Part shown: positions 34,223-44,438 of the stretch, in pieces | Numbering within the stretch: position 1 is the stretch's first letter | Layout of the letters: every line of letters starts with the position of its first letter | DNA from: Bacteroidota bacterium | GTDB lineage: Bacteria; Bacteroidota; Bacteroidia; Flavobacteriales; Weeksellaceae | DNA length: 64,000 nucleotides | NCBI GenBank assembly: GCA_018266955.1 | Contig: JAFDZI010000016.1 | Location: 26,336-90,335 of the forward strand | Direction: 5' to 3' | Made by a program: the position numbers and the translations under genes | The notes under the pieces: model-generated | What the model was told of the DNA's origin: nothing | Database searches by the model: none | What the model saw: the letters and a program-made list of their open reading frames with translations, nothing else

Positions 34223-36019
34223 TTAATCATTCAGCTTCAAAACCGCCATAAACGCGGATTGTGGCACTTCTACCCTACCTATTTGTTTCATTTTCTTTTT
34301 CCCTTCTTTTTGTTTCTCTAAGAGTTTTCTTTTTCGGGAAATATCTCCCCCATAACATTTGGCGGTAACATCTTTTCTCAGGGCCTTAATGGTTTCTCTA
34401 GCGATAACTTTGGCTCCCAAAGCGGCTTGTACTGCAATATCAAATTGTTGTCTAGGAATCAATTCACGCAATTTTTCGCACATTTTCTTTCCAATATAAT
34501 AGGCATTGCTATCGTGGATAAGCGAGGACAGAGCATCCACCATATCTCCATTGATGAGGATGTCCATCTTTACCAATTTGGATGGTCTAAATCCTATTGG
34601 GTGATAGTCAAAAGAAGCATACCCTTTGGAAATGGATTTCAAACGATCGTAAAAATCGAATACCACTTCTGCCAATGGCATATTAAAAACGAGTTCCACT
34701 CGGTCGGAGGTGAGATAACTTTGGTTGACTATTTCTCCTCTTTTTTCTATACAAAGCGTCATTACTGGGCCAACAAAATCGGACTTGGTAATAATAGACG
34801 CCTTAATGTACGGTTCTTCTACCCTATCCATGGTCATTGGATCCATCATTTCCGATGGGTTGTTAATGAGGATCATGGTGTCTGGGTCTTTTTTGGTATA
34901 GCCGTGGTAGGACACATTGGGTACCGTGGTGATGACATTCATATCAAACTCTCTGTCCAATCTTTCTTGAACAATTTCCATGTGGAGCATTCCCAAGAAA
35001 CCACAACGGAAACCAAAGCCTAATGCGGCAGAACTTTCGGGTTCGAAAACCAAAGAAGCATCATTCAGACGAAGCTTTTCAAGAGAGAATCTTAACTCTT
35101 CAAAATCTTCTGATTCAATTGGATAAATCCCTGCAAAAACCATGGGTTTCACTTCTTCAAAGCCGTCAATAGGAGCCAATGCGGGATTTTCTGTAGCAGT
35201 TATTGTATCTCCTACTTTTACTTCTCTGGCATCTTTTATACCGGAAATAATATAGCCTACATCGCCCGTTTTTATTTCTTGTTTAGGAGCTTGTTTTAGT
35301 TTTAAGGTTCCTACCTCATCGGCATCATAAGTTTTGCCGGTAGCCATAAATTTTACTTTCTGCCCTTTTTTTATACTTCCATTAACCACTTTAAAATAAG
35401 CCTCAATTCCTCTAAATGGATTATATACAGAATCAAAAATTAGTGCTTGCAATGGAGCGTCTGGTTCACCTACTGGTGCAGGAATTCTTTCCACAATTTG
35501 TTCCAACAAATGATGCACTCCTTCTCCTGTTTTTCCAGAAACACGCAATACATCGTCATAATCGCAACCGATAAGGTTCATGATTTCGTCGGTTACTTCT
35601 TCTGGATTGGCAGAAGGTAAATCTATTTTATTAAGAATGGGAATAATGGTAAGATCATTTTCCAGTGCTAGATACAAATTGGAAATCGTTTGAGCTTGAA
35701 TGCTTTGTGCTGCATCAACAATGAGTAAAGCACCTTCACAAGCGGCAATGGAACGGGAGACCTCATAAGAGAAATCCACATGTCCGGGAGTATCGATCAG
35801 GTTGAGCACAAATTTTTCGCCTTTGTACTCATAATCCATTTGTATGGCATGCGATTTTATGGTAATTCCTCTTTCTTTTTCCAAATCCATATCGTCCAAA
35901 GTCTGCGATTGCAGTTCTCTTTGGGTTACGGTATTGGTATATTCTAAAAGTCTGTCGGCCAAGGTAGATTTACCATGGTCTATATGTGCAATGATGCAAA
36001 AATTTCGTATGTTTTTCAT
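34223..36019 (-). CDS. lepA: elongation factor 4 (LepA)
   Basis: 598 residues, the usual length. Ribosomal GTPase that back-translocates or remodels stalled or assembling ribosomes. G1 HIDHGKST at 11-18, G3 DTPGH, G4 NKID, and the LepA-specific C-terminal domain with [21 protein letters not shown] TAnnTTTG-like element lies 19 bases upstream of the start. Confidence 0.97.
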   Translation of the reverse strand: MKNIRNFCIIAHIDHGKSTLADRLLEYTNTVTQRELQSQTLDDMDLEKERGITIKSHAIQMDYEYKGEKFVLNLIDTPGHVDFSYEVSRSIAACEGALLIVDAAQSIQAQTISNLYLALENDLTIIPILNKIDLPSANPEEVTDEIMNLIGCDYDDVLRVSGKTGEGVHHLLEQIVERIPAPVGEPDAPLQALIFDSVYNPFRGIEAYFKVVNGSIKKGQKVKFMATGKTYDADEVGTLKLKQAPKQEIKTGDVGYIISGIKDAREVKVGDTITATENPALAPIDGFEEVKPMVFAGIYPIESEDFEELRFSLEKLRLNDASLVFEPESSAALGFGFRCGFLGMLHMEIVQERLDREFDMNVITTVPNVSYHGYTKKDPDTMILINNPSEMMDPMTMDRVEEPYIKASIITKSDFVGPVMTLCIEKRGEIVNQSYLTSDRVELVFNMPLAEVVFDFYDRLKSISKGYASFDYHPIGFRPSKLVKMDILINGDMVDALSSLIHDSNAYYIGKKMCEKLRELIPRQQFDIAVQAALGAKVIARETIKALRKDVTAKCYGGDISRKRKLLEKQKEGKKKMKQIGRVEVPQSAFMAVLKLND

Positions 36020-36038
36020 TCAGAGTACTGATAATTTG

Positions 36039-36046
36039 CAAAGGTA
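36039..36046 (-). promoter_or_regulatory. -7 element of lepA
   Basis: The minus-strand reading TACCTTTG fits TAnnTTTG, 19 bases before the lepA ATG. Confidence 0.45.
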
Positions 36047-36128
36047 ATCTTTTTGACAAAAACATTAGAATTTTATAGTGAAGTAAAATAAGATTTACTT
36101 TGTTTTAAAGAAGAAAATATCGATTTCT

Positions 36129-36608
36129 TTAAATTTCTATCGCCATAGACGAAAAATTTATATTGATTTTTACCTGTGAGGTAGTTGGTATCTCTTGGCA
36201 TTTTGCAGGAGTCCATTTTTGTTTTATTCTTCTAAAAATATATTGCATATCATCAAAGAAATAATGGCTATTCTGGATTTTTGGACTTCCTTCGGACTGT
36301 ATGATATTCCCTTTTTCGTCAATGGTAATGATGAAGGTAAAGTCACCATTTAGTTTATACATATCCGTATTGAGGTAGTCATACATAAAATTGGTCAATA
36401 ATTTTTTAAATGTATAGGCTCCTCCTTCAAATTCTGCTGGTTTTAGATGATCACAACCCTTGACCACTAATTGATAAAAAGGCATTTTAACATCTATAAA
36501 ATTGATGTTATTGGAATTTTCTAACATCTGCTCGTTTCTTTCTTCAACATCTTGAGCAAAGACTAATCCTGAACAAAAAATTGCTCCAATCAATAATAAA
36601 TTTCTCAT
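36129..36608 (-). CDS. exported TonB C-terminal-like protein
   Basis: 159 residues with signal peptide (MRNLLLIGAIFCSGLVFAQ). The mature part has the layout of a TonB C-terminal domain without its usual membrane anchor and proline spacer: GDFTFIITIDEKGNIIQ..., then a helix FRRIKQKWTPAK and a last strand QVKININF. Bacteroidota have many such periplasmic proteins; function unknown. Separate from the receptor that precedes it in the transcription order. Confidence 0.7.
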   Translation of the reverse strand: MRNLLLIGAIFCSGLVFAQDVEERNEQMLENSNNINFIDVKMPFYQLVVKGCDHLKPAEFEGGAYTFKKLLTNFMYDYLNTDMYKLNGDFTFIITIDEKGNIIQSEGSPKIQNSHYFFDDMQYIFRRIKQKWTPAKCQEIPTTSQVKININFSSMAIEI

Positions 36609-36704
36609 TTCACATTTATTCCCACAAATGATGCGTGGATTTCATTTCGTTTTTATGGGTATAAAATTAATAAATTTAGCGCAATCTCACCACAGCACCT
36701 TCAG

Positions 36705-38906
36705 TTACAAATTATTATTGATGGCATCGTTGGTTTTATCTACCCCAAAACTGATGAAAGCACCTACAAAAACGAAAGTGCCTATCGGTGGAACCATGGC
36801 TGAATTTCTACTTCCGTCATTGGAAAACTGATAACCATAGATATTCTTATTCCCCAAAACATTGTTGATTGATAATACCAAAACCGTAAAATATTTGGAA
36901 TCTGATTTTCCTAAATTCGGCAGATAGTTTACTGAAAAATTAAGAGAATTATAGTCTTTTACGCTACCAGAATTTCTAAGAACATTTTGCCCATTTTCGT
37001 AGCCTATGTCGTAATAAGGTCGGCCAGAATTATAAGTGTAGGATAAGTTAAATCCTGTTTTCCATTCGGTTATAAACTTTTTGGCCACTACAGAAAGTGT
37101 ATGTTTTGCCGCAAAACTAGGAACTAAAGAAGTGGGATAGTTTAAAAAATCTCTTTTCCCATCTAGGTAAGAATAAGATACCCAATAGTCTATATTTTTG
37201 ATTGATTTTTTATCTCTCCAAAAAAGCTCAAATCCCTTTGCCATGCCATCCCCAGTTGTTGAATGAATTGTTGATGCCATAGCGTTACCGAAAGTTTTTT
37301 CCAAATTTTGGTACTCTTTAATAAATGCTTCCATTCTAAAAGTTCTCCCCTCAGAATTTCTCTGAATTTGTAGAATATAATGTTCCGCTTTTTGAAATCC
37401 TAAGGATGCGGGTGCATTAATGTATTTACTCTCAGGATTTTGATAAAAAACGCCATACGCAATATTAGAGGTCCAATCTTTAGATAATTTATACGCCAAA
37501 GCCAATCGAGGTGCAAGGTTTAATTTTTCCAAAAATGAAGAATTTTCAGCTCTTAGTCCAATTTTTGTGGAAAGTCTGTTACTGAATGCCCAGTCCATTT
37601 CTGTAAACAAAGATGAAATGATATCTTTATAATTTTTGCCAAAATTATTGGTTTCGTGGGTATTGTTGAGTTCAAAACCACCTCTAATGGCCGATACAGC
37701 ATTGAGTTTTTTTTCCAAAACTACCTTTGCATTCCAATAATTTCCTTCATTTTTCAAAAGAATATGAGCGATATTTTGTCCTTCGTTAAAGGAATTAAAC
37801 ACTAAATCGGACTGGTTATAGGCGTAGGAAGTACTTGCATTTAAGTGATATTGACCCAATTTTTGTTTAAATGAAAGGTTGTGATAATTATTAAATGCAG
37901 AAAGTTGCGTTTGGGTTTGGTCGGCATTCGGTTCTAAACTTGGTGTCTCTATGGCCATTTTATTTTGATCCCAATTGGTATAATACTTCAAAATTCCTCC
38001 AGATTTTGTTTTCCAACGGAAGTTTGCATCCCCATTCCAACCTTGTGGTGGTGTAGTAAATTGAGTGTTGAATTGTAATAATTTTTGCATTAAAGCTAAA
38101 TTAGAATAACCCAAACTTGCTCCAAAAGAATAATTTTTTTTCTTAGATAATCGTTGGAAGCTTCCACTTAAAAACAAGGGTGAAGCAGCAACATCAAAGG
38201 AAGAAGTCTCGGGCAAATCCACACTTTCCAAAATCAATATACCCGACAAAGCCTGTCCGTATAGAGCAGAATAACCGCCACTAGAAAAAATATTTCCTTT
38301 AAAAAGAGAAGTATTAAATCGATCCCGACCCGCAATTCCGGGTATGGAGTTGCTAAAATAATTATTCACCAAACTACCATCCATGAATATTTTGGATTCG
38401 GCGCCACTACCCCCACGGATAAACAAACCTTCGGACTCACCTACTTTTTGGGTACCGGGAAGGAAATTCAATGCCGAGGATATTTGTCCATTGGTGCCCG
38501 CTGTGGTATAAATATCAATAGGCGAAAGCAATGCTGATGCTCGTTTTTTGTCGCTAGCCTCTATGCTGCCTACAGTGATGGTAACAGCATCTATCTCGTT
38601 GATGCGTTCTTTTAAACTAATATTTTGTATTAAATCTTTATTTTCCAGATTAATCGTAACCGAATCTTCAATAAATTTATCATTGGTAAATTTCAATACT
38701 TTTTTCCCTTGCTCTGTTGTTTTAAAAGAGTAAAAACCATCTATATTGGTGGTTGCCCCGTCATAGGTGTCCACTAGGGTAACGCTAACATCCTTTATTG
38801 GTTTCCCTCTGTAGGTAACTTTTCCCGAAATCTGCACTTGCGCAAACGAAGTATTAAAGAATATTAAAAAAAATAATAAGCCTAGAATGGTACTTTGAGT
38901 TTTCAT
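36705..38906 (-). CDS. TonB-dependent outer-membrane receptor
   Basis: 733 residues. Signal peptide to about 22, a carboxypeptidase-regulatory-like beta-sandwich (SGKVTYRGKPIKDVSVTLVDT, about 25-105), a plug domain (LSPIDIYTTAGTNGQISSALNFLPG..., RGGSGAESKIFMDGSLV) and a 22-strand barrel. The substrate is not evident; no susD partner is adjacent, so it is not a classical Sus system. Transcribed towards the left with the TonB-like gene 96 bases on. Confidence 0.88.
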   Translation of the reverse strand: MKTQSTILGLLFFLIFFNTSFAQVQISGKVTYRGKPIKDVSVTLVDTYDGATTNIDGFYSFKTTEQGKKVLKFTNDKFIEDSVTINLENKDLIQNISLKERINEIDAVTITVGSIEASDKKRASALLSPIDIYTTAGTNGQISSALNFLPGTQKVGESEGLFIRGGSGAESKIFMDGSLVNNYFSNSIPGIAGRDRFNTSLFKGNIFSSGGYSALYGQALSGILILESVDLPETSSFDVAASPLFLSGSFQRLSKKKNYSFGASLGYSNLALMQKLLQFNTQFTTPPQGWNGDANFRWKTKSGGILKYYTNWDQNKMAIETPSLEPNADQTQTQLSAFNNYHNLSFKQKLGQYHLNASTSYAYNQSDLVFNSFNEGQNIAHILLKNEGNYWNAKVVLEKKLNAVSAIRGGFELNNTHETNNFGKNYKDIISSLFTEMDWAFSNRLSTKIGLRAENSSFLEKLNLAPRLALAYKLSKDWTSNIAYGVFYQNPESKYINAPASLGFQKAEHYILQIQRNSEGRTFRMEAFIKEYQNLEKTFGNAMASTIHSTTGDGMAKGFELFWRDKKSIKNIDYWVSYSYLDGKRDFLNYPTSLVPSFAAKHTLSVVAKKFITEWKTGFNLSYTYNSGRPYYDIGYENGQNVLRNSGSVKDYNSLNFSVNYLPNLGKSDSKYFTVLVLSINNVLGNKNIYGYQFSNDGSRNSAMVPPIGTFVFVGAFISFGVDKTNDAINNNL

Positions 38907-38949
38907 TTTGAAAGTAAGTTTTACAAAAACAAAGGTAGTTTAAAGCAAA

Positions 38950-38985
38950 AAACCATTCAGAAAATTATTTCTGAATGGTTTAAAT
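38950..38985 (-). terminator. terminator of the TPR gene at 39011
   Basis: Perfect 14-bp inverted repeat AAACCATTCAGAAA/TTTCTGAATGGTTT with a 4-base loop. Confidence 0.8.
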
Positions 38986-39010
38986 TATGAGTTGAATGGT
39001 AAAAAAAATC

Positions 39011-40378
39011 TTATTTACCTGTTTTTATTTTCTTTATTTCATCTTTAATGGAAGGATATTTCAGTTTCATATCTTCCAAAAGGGTTGCATCTAAAAACAT
39101 GGCTTCACCTAAAGCTTGTGTTCCTTCGTATGTCATTTTCAAATGTAGATAACAATTGCTCAGCTGATAGTATAATTCTGCTCTTTGATGTGTTTTTAAA
39201 GCAGAATTTAGTATGGTAATGGCCTCTTCATACTCGCCTATGAGCATAAGAACTTCTATATAAGCATACCAATTATAAAACCGATCGGGCTCAGCATCAA
39301 TCAGTTTGTTTAAGCATTCCAAGCTTTCTTCAAATTTACCAGCTTCTATGTACAGATAGGCTAACTTTTTTTGATAGTCTAAATTATTGGCGTTCAGCAA
39401 TGCCGCTTCTTTGGCAAAATGTAAAGCCTCTTTCATACTGCCCATTTCCTCGTACAACTCACTCTGCTCCATCATGGATAGATAAAACTGTGGGTCTTCT
39501 CGCAAGGATTTTTGAAATGCATTTAGTGCGGCAGCCCTTTGTTTCAAAGCCCGATAGCACAATCCTATTTTATAAAAAGTATAGGATTTAGTAAACTCAA
39601 ATTCCAAGGATTCTTCATAAATTTCTATGGCTTTCTTCCATTTTTTCATGGCTTCATAACAAGCGGCAATATTGGCATATACCCCTACAGAACTGTTATT
39701 TATCGCCAAAAGAAATTCAAATCCTTTAAGTGCTTCTTTATAATTTTTTTTGTTAAAATAATACTGTCCATATTCTAACCAAGCAGTTTCGGAATAAGAA
39801 TATTGGTCTAAATAATGGTTAAGAAAGTCGATTGCCTCATCACTTTTATTCATCCTGTTAAAACAAGACATTATGTTTTCCAAGGCATAATCGTCATAAA
39901 TATCCGCTTTCAATGCTTGTTGATAGTGTTTCAATGCATTAAAAGGATCGCCCATATTGATCATTTCATCGGCAATAAAATTGTGTAAAAAGTTTTCCTC
40001 TTCGCCCAATTCTAAAGCTTTAAAACAATAGTCGATTGCATTTTTGGTATGACCAAGATTTGAATAATATTTAGCACAACAAACCAAGAAATCGGTATTA
40101 TTCATTGAGTTTTCTCTCAACTCTTCGATAATTTCTTTCGCTTCAGGGTATCTTTCTAATTCCAAAAGAACTTCCAGTGCTTTGGTTTTTATGTTGGTGG
40201 AATTGGGGTGTATTTTATAAGCGAAATTCACTGATATTTCAGCCATTTCTATATCTCCCATTTCCAAATAATGAATAATGATTTCCTCCAACTCATCGGT
40301 ATCAAAGTAGGCTTCTTCATTATTTTCTATCATTCTTTCGAACTTTTGAACCAGTTCGTTTTCAAAAAATTCTTCCAA
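39011..40378 (-). CDS. cytoplasmic tetratricopeptide-repeat protein
   Basis: 455 residues made almost wholly of TPR units (for example ALKHYQQALKADIYDDYALEN, EESLEFEFTKSYTFYKIGLCYRALKQ, FQKSLREDPQFYLSMMEQSELYEEMGSM). No signal peptide or membrane segment, so a cytoplasmic scaffold. Very acidic N-terminus (MEEFFENELVQKF). Partner unknown. Confidence 0.85.
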   Translation of the reverse strand: MEEFFENELVQKFERMIENNEEAYFDTDELEEIIIHYLEMGDIEMAEISVNFAYKIHPNSTNIKTKALEVLLELERYPEAKEIIEELRENSMNNTDFLVCCAKYYSNLGHTKNAIDYCFKALELGEEENFLHNFIADEMINMGDPFNALKHYQQALKADIYDDYALENIMSCFNRMNKSDEAIDFLNHYLDQYSYSETAWLEYGQYYFNKKNYKEALKGFEFLLAINNSSVGVYANIAACYEAMKKWKKAIEIYEESLEFEFTKSYTFYKIGLCYRALKQRAAALNAFQKSLREDPQFYLSMMEQSELYEEMGSMKEALHFAKEAALLNANNLDYQKKLAYLYIEAGKFEESLECLNKLIDAEPDRFYNWYAYIEVLMLIGEYEEAITILNSALKTHQRAELYYQLSNCYLHLKMTYEGTQALGEAMFLDATLLEDMKLKYPSIKDEIKKIKTGK

Positions 40379-40482
40379 TGTATCGTTGTTTTTCAGTTGC
40401 TAAAATAAATTATAGGATCTGAAAATTTATTTTAATTATTATAAATTGAGCATTAGTTTTTAAATGAAGTTCATCATTTTTA

Positions 40483-41865
40483 CTAAATCAAACTCTTTAT
40501 TTTTTCAATCATTTTATCCCCCAGTTCATCTGCTTCAGTTTGTGTTGATGCTTCGGTATAAATACGGATGATAGGTTCAGTATTGGATTTTCTAAGATGT
40601 ACCCAATTTTTCTCGAAGTCTATTTTCACTCCATCAATGGTGGATAATTCTTCATGCTGATATTCAGTTGTCATTTTATCCAAAAGTCCGTCCACATCTA
40701 TGTTTGGCAGTAGGTCTATCTTCTTTTTGCCCATAAAATACGGTGGATAAGTGGCTCTAAGTTCGGAAACTGTTTTATTCTCTTTAGCCAAGTGGGTTAA
40801 AAACAAGGCTGCTCCTACCAAAGAATCTCTCCCATAATGCAATTCTGGGTAAATAATACCACCGTTTCCTTCGCCGCCGATTACCGCATTTTTTTCTTTC
40901 ATTAAGGTAACGACATTTACCTCTCCCACAGCCGATGCAAAATACTCGGAATTGTGCTTTTTGGCGACATCTCTTAAGGCTCTACTCGAAGAAAGATTAG
41001 AAACGGCAACACCATTTTTATGTTTTAAGAGATAATCAGCTACGGCTACCAAAGTATATTCTTCCCCAAACATCTCTCCGTTTTCGTCTATTAAAGCCAA
41101 TCGATCTACATCCGGATCGACTACAATACCCAAATCGGCTTTCTCTTTTTTCACTAAGGCACATATATCTCCCAAATGTTCCTTTAATGGTTCCGGATTA
41201 TGGGGGAAATGTCCGTTGGGTTCACAGTATAATTCTACCACTTCACAGCCTAATTTTTTCAATAAAGGTGGAAGAGAAATTCCTCCTGTAGAATTAACAG
41301 CATCCAATACCACTTTAAATTTTTTGGTTTGTACTGCTTCGGCATCTACCATGGGTAGGTCCAATATTTTTTGGATATGAATATCAAAGCCATCATTTCG
41401 GGTGGTATAGGCGCCTAAATGATCTACTTCAGCATAGTTAAAGTCCTCTTTTTCTGCAAGGTCCAATACTATTGCTCCTTCATCCGCATTAATGAATTCG
41501 CCTTTGTTGTTTAATAATTTCAAAGCATTCCATTGTTTTGGGTTATGAGATGCCGTTAAAATAATACCTCCATCAGCCTTCAGTTCGGGCACCATCACTT
41601 CCACAGTAGGTGTAGTAGAAAGTCCTAAATCGATTACAGAAATTCCCAAACCTTGTAGGGTAGCAGAAACCAAGCTAGAAACCATTTGTCCTGAAATACG
41701 GGCATCACGACCAATGACTATGGTTAAATCTTTTTTATTATTGGTATTTTGAAGCCAAGTTCCGAATGCCGATGCAAATTTAACTACATCTAATGGAGTC
41801 AAGTTGTCGTTTACTTTCCCACCAATCGTCCCACGGATTCCTGAAATTGATTTTATTAATGACAT
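40483..41865 (-). CDS. glmM: phosphoglucosamine mutase
   Basis: 460 residues, alpha-D-phosphohexomutase family. Phosphoserine Ser106 in TASHNP, metal-binding DPDVDR, sugar-binding GEGNGGII, phosphate-binding RKSNTEPIIRIYTEA. The TASHNPKQWN motif suits phosphoglucosamine mutase (GlcN-6-P to GlcN-1-P for peptidoglycan), although Bacteroidota paralogues can act on other hexoses, so the assignment is probable rather than certain. Confidence 0.85.
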   Translation of the reverse strand: MSLIKSISGIRGTIGGKVNDNLTPLDVVKFASAFGTWLQNTNNKKDLTIVIGRDARISGQMVSSLVSATLQGLGISVIDLGLSTTPTVEVMVPELKADGGIILTASHNPKQWNALKLLNNKGEFINADEGAIVLDLAEKEDFNYAEVDHLGAYTTRNDGFDIHIQKILDLPMVDAEAVQTKKFKVVLDAVNSTGGISLPPLLKKLGCEVVELYCEPNGHFPHNPEPLKEHLGDICALVKKEKADLGIVVDPDVDRLALIDENGEMFGEEYTLVAVADYLLKHKNGVAVSNLSSSRALRDVAKKHNSEYFASAVGEVNVVTLMKEKNAVIGGEGNGGIIYPELHYGRDSLVGAALFLTHLAKENKTVSELRATYPPYFMGKKKIDLLPNIDVDGLLDKMTTEYQHEELSTIDGVKIDFEKNWVHLRKSNTEPIIRIYTEASTQTEADELGDKMIEKIKSLI

Positions 41866-41968
41866 TTTTTAGATTAAATTTTTAATATTAGTTTTTATTT
41901 AAATTTTTGCAAATTTACGGAAAAGTAAATGGTAATAATCTATGATTGTGTTAAATGTGTGCTAAACT

Positions 41969-41977
41969 TTATCCACA
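41969..41977 (+). promoter_or_regulatory. single perfect DnaA box
   Basis: TTATCCACA, exact match to the DnaA consensus, between glmM and the nucleosidase end. It is isolated, so not an origin by itself. Confidence 0.3.
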
Positions 41978-42565
41978 TTAAGGGTTCAAATTCTTCAATG
42001 CGCCGTGAAGTGCAAGTGCAGCATTTTTAACCTCTACCTGCCAATCGTTCACCGCCGAACCATCGGCACCATCAGAAATATACTTCAAACATAGAAATGG
42101 TATTGCTTCTTTTTTTGTCACCAAAGCGAGTGCATACGCTTCCATATCGATGACATTATATTCGGTGTTTTTGTGTTCGGTTTCAAAAGAATCTCCTGTG
42201 CCACAAATTCCTTTAGAAAGGTCATCTAAAGCCAACCCTGCTTCTAGAATAGCCTTTTCTTGAGAAAAAGGAGTTAAGAATTTGTCAAATCCCAAAGCGG
42301 TAACATCCATATCTCTTTGGACAAAATGGGTGCAACAAACCACAGATCCTTTATTGAATTTTGTACTTCCGGCCGTTCCCAAGTTGATGATGATATCTGG
42401 CTGATATGCTGCAATAGCTTTGGTTAATGTATAACTTGCATTGATTTTACCTAAACCTGTAAATATCAACTGATAATCGTCAAATAAATTTTCAGCTTCC
42501 TCCTTCATAGCAAAAACCAGAAGCGGACGATGGTAGTGGGTATTTTGTATTTTTATGCTTTTCAT
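41978..42565 (-). CDS. purine-type nucleosidase/phosphorylase family protein
   Basis: 195 residues with the PNP/MTAN fold: FAMKEEAE at the start, GLGKINASYTL, NLGTAGS and VIDMEAYALALV with the catalytic-site Glu-Met-Glu-like motif. Resembles methylthioadenosine/S-adenosylhomocysteine or futalosine hydrolases, which remove adenine or hypoxanthine from nucleosides. Shorter than typical MTAN (about 230). Exact nucleoside cannot be told. Confidence 0.75.
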   Translation of the reverse strand: MKSIKIQNTHYHRPLLVFAMKEEAENLFDDYQLIFTGLGKINASYTLTKAIAAYQPDIIINLGTAGSTKFNKGSVVCCTHFVQRDMDVTALGFDKFLTPFSQEKAILEAGLALDDLSKGICGTGDSFETEHKNTEYNVIDMEAYALALVTKKEAIPFLCLKYISDGADGSAVNDWQVEVKNAALALHGALKNLNP

Positions 42566-42662
42566 GAAATCGGTTAATCTTTAAACAGTTGGAAACTATA
42601 CTATTGACATGTGACTATTTGTTAATCTAAATTCAAATTGACAATAGTTGCATTTAAGTTGA

Positions 42663-42702
42663 AAACCCAAAAACCTTGGAAAAGTTCAAAGTTTTTGGGT
42701 TT
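42663..42702 (-). terminator. terminator of fabG
   Basis: Inverted repeat AAACCCAAAAAC/GTTTTTGGGTTT with an inner stem TTGGAA/TTCAAA, 25 bases after the fabG stop on the minus strand. Confidence 0.75.
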
Positions 42703-42726
42703 ATTGTTGATTTATATTTGCTTATT

Positions 42727-43470
42727 TTAAGTGAGCATTCCGCCATCTACATTCAGGACTTGCCCTGTAATATAAGCAGAAGCATCGCTGCCTAAAAACA
42801 CACAGGCATTGGCTACATCCTCTGGTTGTCCGCCTCGTTTCAATGGTATGGCTTCTCTCCATCCTTGTACGGTTTTTTCGTCTAAAGCGGCGGTCATTTC
42901 AGTTTCAATAAAGCCTGGTGCAATGGCATTGCAACGGATATTTCTGGAGCCTAATTCCAAAGCGATGGATTTGGAGAACCCTATTACTCCAGCTTTAGAC
43001 GCAGCATAATTGGCTTGCCCAGCATTTCCTTTTACCCCTACTACAGAAGTCATGTTGATGATGGATCCTGCTTTGGCTTTCATCATTGGTTTTATCACGG
43101 CTTTGGTCAGGTTGAAAACCGAATCTAAGTTTACTTTAATGATGGTATCCCAATCGTCTTTGGACATTCTCAGCATCAGGTTGTCTCGGGTAATTCCAGC
43201 ATTATTGATTAGGATATCGATTTTTCCAAAATCGGTCATCACATCATCTACCAATTTTTGAGCTGCATCAAAATCCGACGCATCCGATTGATACGCTTTA
43301 ATTTGAGTGGTATTACTTAGAGATTTTTCTAATTCTTGAGCTTTCTCTACAGAACCAGCAAAGGTAAAAGCAATTTTAGCTCCTTGAGCGGCAAAAACTT
43401 CTACAATTCCTCTTCCGATACCTCTTGTACCTCCGGTAATGAGTGCTACTTTTCCTTCTAATTGTTTCAT
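42727..43470 (-). CDS. fabG: 3-oxoacyl-[ACP] reductase FabG
   Basis: 247 residues, classical SDR. Cofactor motif GGTRGIGRG (13-21), NNAG, catalytic Ser142, Tyr155 and Lys159 (YAASK), and the FabG-typical ITRDNLMLRMSKDDWD. Reduces 3-oxoacyl-ACP in fatty acid elongation with NADPH. Its start codon is preceded immediately by repeat copies C1 and C2, so its leader is repeat-derived. It stands apart from other fatty acid synthesis genes. Confidence 0.94.
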   Translation of the reverse strand: MKQLEGKVALITGGTRGIGRGIVEVFAAQGAKIAFTFAGSVEKAQELEKSLSNTTQIKAYQSDASDFDAAQKLVDDVMTDFGKIDILINNAGITRDNLMLRMSKDDWDTIIKVNLDSVFNLTKAVIKPMMKAKAGSIINMTSVVGVKGNAGQANYAASKAGVIGFSKSIALELGSRNIRCNAIAPGFIETEMTAALDEKTVQGWREAIPLKRGGQPEDVANACVFLGSDASAYITGQVLNVDGGMLT

Positions 43471-43564
43471 ATGTAGATTTTTATTGTTTATTAATGGTCA
43501 TATGTAATCACCAAATCTTCATGAATGTTTGCGTAAAAAGCAAATTTGTACATGGCGATTTCAT
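43471..43564 (-). repeat. dispersed ATG-to-ATG leader repeat, copy C1 (deleted core)
   Basis: 94 bases directly before the fabG ATG. Leader AAAATCTACATATGAAA is intact, but the central block present in C2, including the dyad, is missing: GATT joins straight to ACATATGACC. Confidence 0.75.
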
Positions 43565-43684
43565 ATGTAGATATTTATTTTTTTTAAAGGTTCTATGGAA
43601 ACCTAACAAAGTGGTTGAACGAAGTCAATCGCCAATTTTCATGAGATTTTATACTCAAAAAAGATTGAACCATGTCGATTTCAA
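43565..43684 (-). repeat. dispersed ATG-to-ATG leader repeat, copy C2
   Basis: 120 bases in tandem behind C1, same orientation. Contains GGCGATTGACTTCGTTCAAC, TTAGGTTTCCATAG and AAATATCTACATATGAAA, ending at the ATG that begins C1. Confidence 0.78.
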
Positions 43685-43714
43685 AGGTAACAAATGTAGT
43701 GAATTTAATTTTTG

Positions 43715-44389
43715 TCAAACGACATTGTTTACAACTAAGACAATCTCTCCTTTTAATGTTTTGCTTTTGGAAAACTCAATGAGTTCTTGAATGGTTCCTC
43801 GCTTGGTTTCTTCAAATTTTTTAGATATTTCTCTACTCAAACTTACTTTCGTATGTTCACCAAAAAACTCTTTTATTTGCTCCAATGTAGTATTGATTTT
43901 ATGGGGACTTTCATACAATACAATGGTCTTTTTTTCCTCTGCCAATTGTTTTAGTTTGGTTTGTCTTCCTTTTTTTTGAGGTAGAAAGCCTGCAAAATAA
44001 AAGTCGTGATTGGGTAGTCCTGAAACCACTAATGCTGGTACAAATGCAGTGGCACCCGGCAAACAAATCATCTCAATATCGTTATCGGCAGCCGCTTTAG
44101 CCAAAAGATACCCTGGATCTGAAATTCCAGGTGTTCCGGCATCAGTAATAATGGCGATATTCTGTCCGTCGTTCAAATCCTGAATAACCTTATCTGTTGC
44201 ATTGTGCTCATTGTGTAAATGATACGATCGTAAGGGTTTGGATATTTCAAAATGTTTTAGTAGCACTCCAGATGTCCTTGTGTCTTCACACAATATATAA
44301 TCGACCTCCTTCAGCACTTTTATTGCTCTGAAGGTCATGTCGTCCAAATTCCCAATGGGTGTGGGCACAAAATATACGATTCCGCTCAT
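43715..44389 (-). CDS. rsmI: 16S rRNA 2'-O-methyltransferase RsmI
   Basis: 224 residues, tetrapyrrole-methylase fold; methylates the ribose of C1402 in 16S rRNA. Motifs: VPTPIGNLDDMTFRA at the N-terminus, CEDTRTS, ITDAGTPGISDPG, LPGATAFVPALVVSGLP and FLPQKKG. Lacks the extra C-terminal part of longer homologues. Confidence 0.95.
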   Translation of the reverse strand: MSGIVYFVPTPIGNLDDMTFRAIKVLKEVDYILCEDTRTSGVLLKHFEISKPLRSYHLHNEHNATDKVIQDLNDGQNIAIITDAGTPGISDPGYLLAKAAADNDIEMICLPGATAFVPALVVSGLPNHDFYFAGFLPQKKGRQTKLKQLAEEKKTIVLYESPHKINTTLEQIKEFFGEHTKVSLSREISKKFEETKRGTIQELIEFSKSKTLKGEIVLVVNNVV

Positions 44390-44438
44390 TTTAAATTTTT
44401 AAATCTTAGAATTAAAATACACATTGGAAAAAATCCAT

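Noticed and set aside
41969..41977. Perfect DnaA box as a sign of an origin near glmM
   Set aside because: A single box with no others close by; the 57.4-57.9 kb cluster is far denser. Chance matches to a 9-mer are expected in 64 kb of AT-rich DNA.
43443..43790. Reading frame of 115 codons across the fabG-rsmI gap
   Set aside because: It runs through repeat copies C1 and C2 and into rsmI antisense. The related peptide text (KPN.VV.RSQSPI) also appears at 63024-63338 only because the same repeat is translated there.
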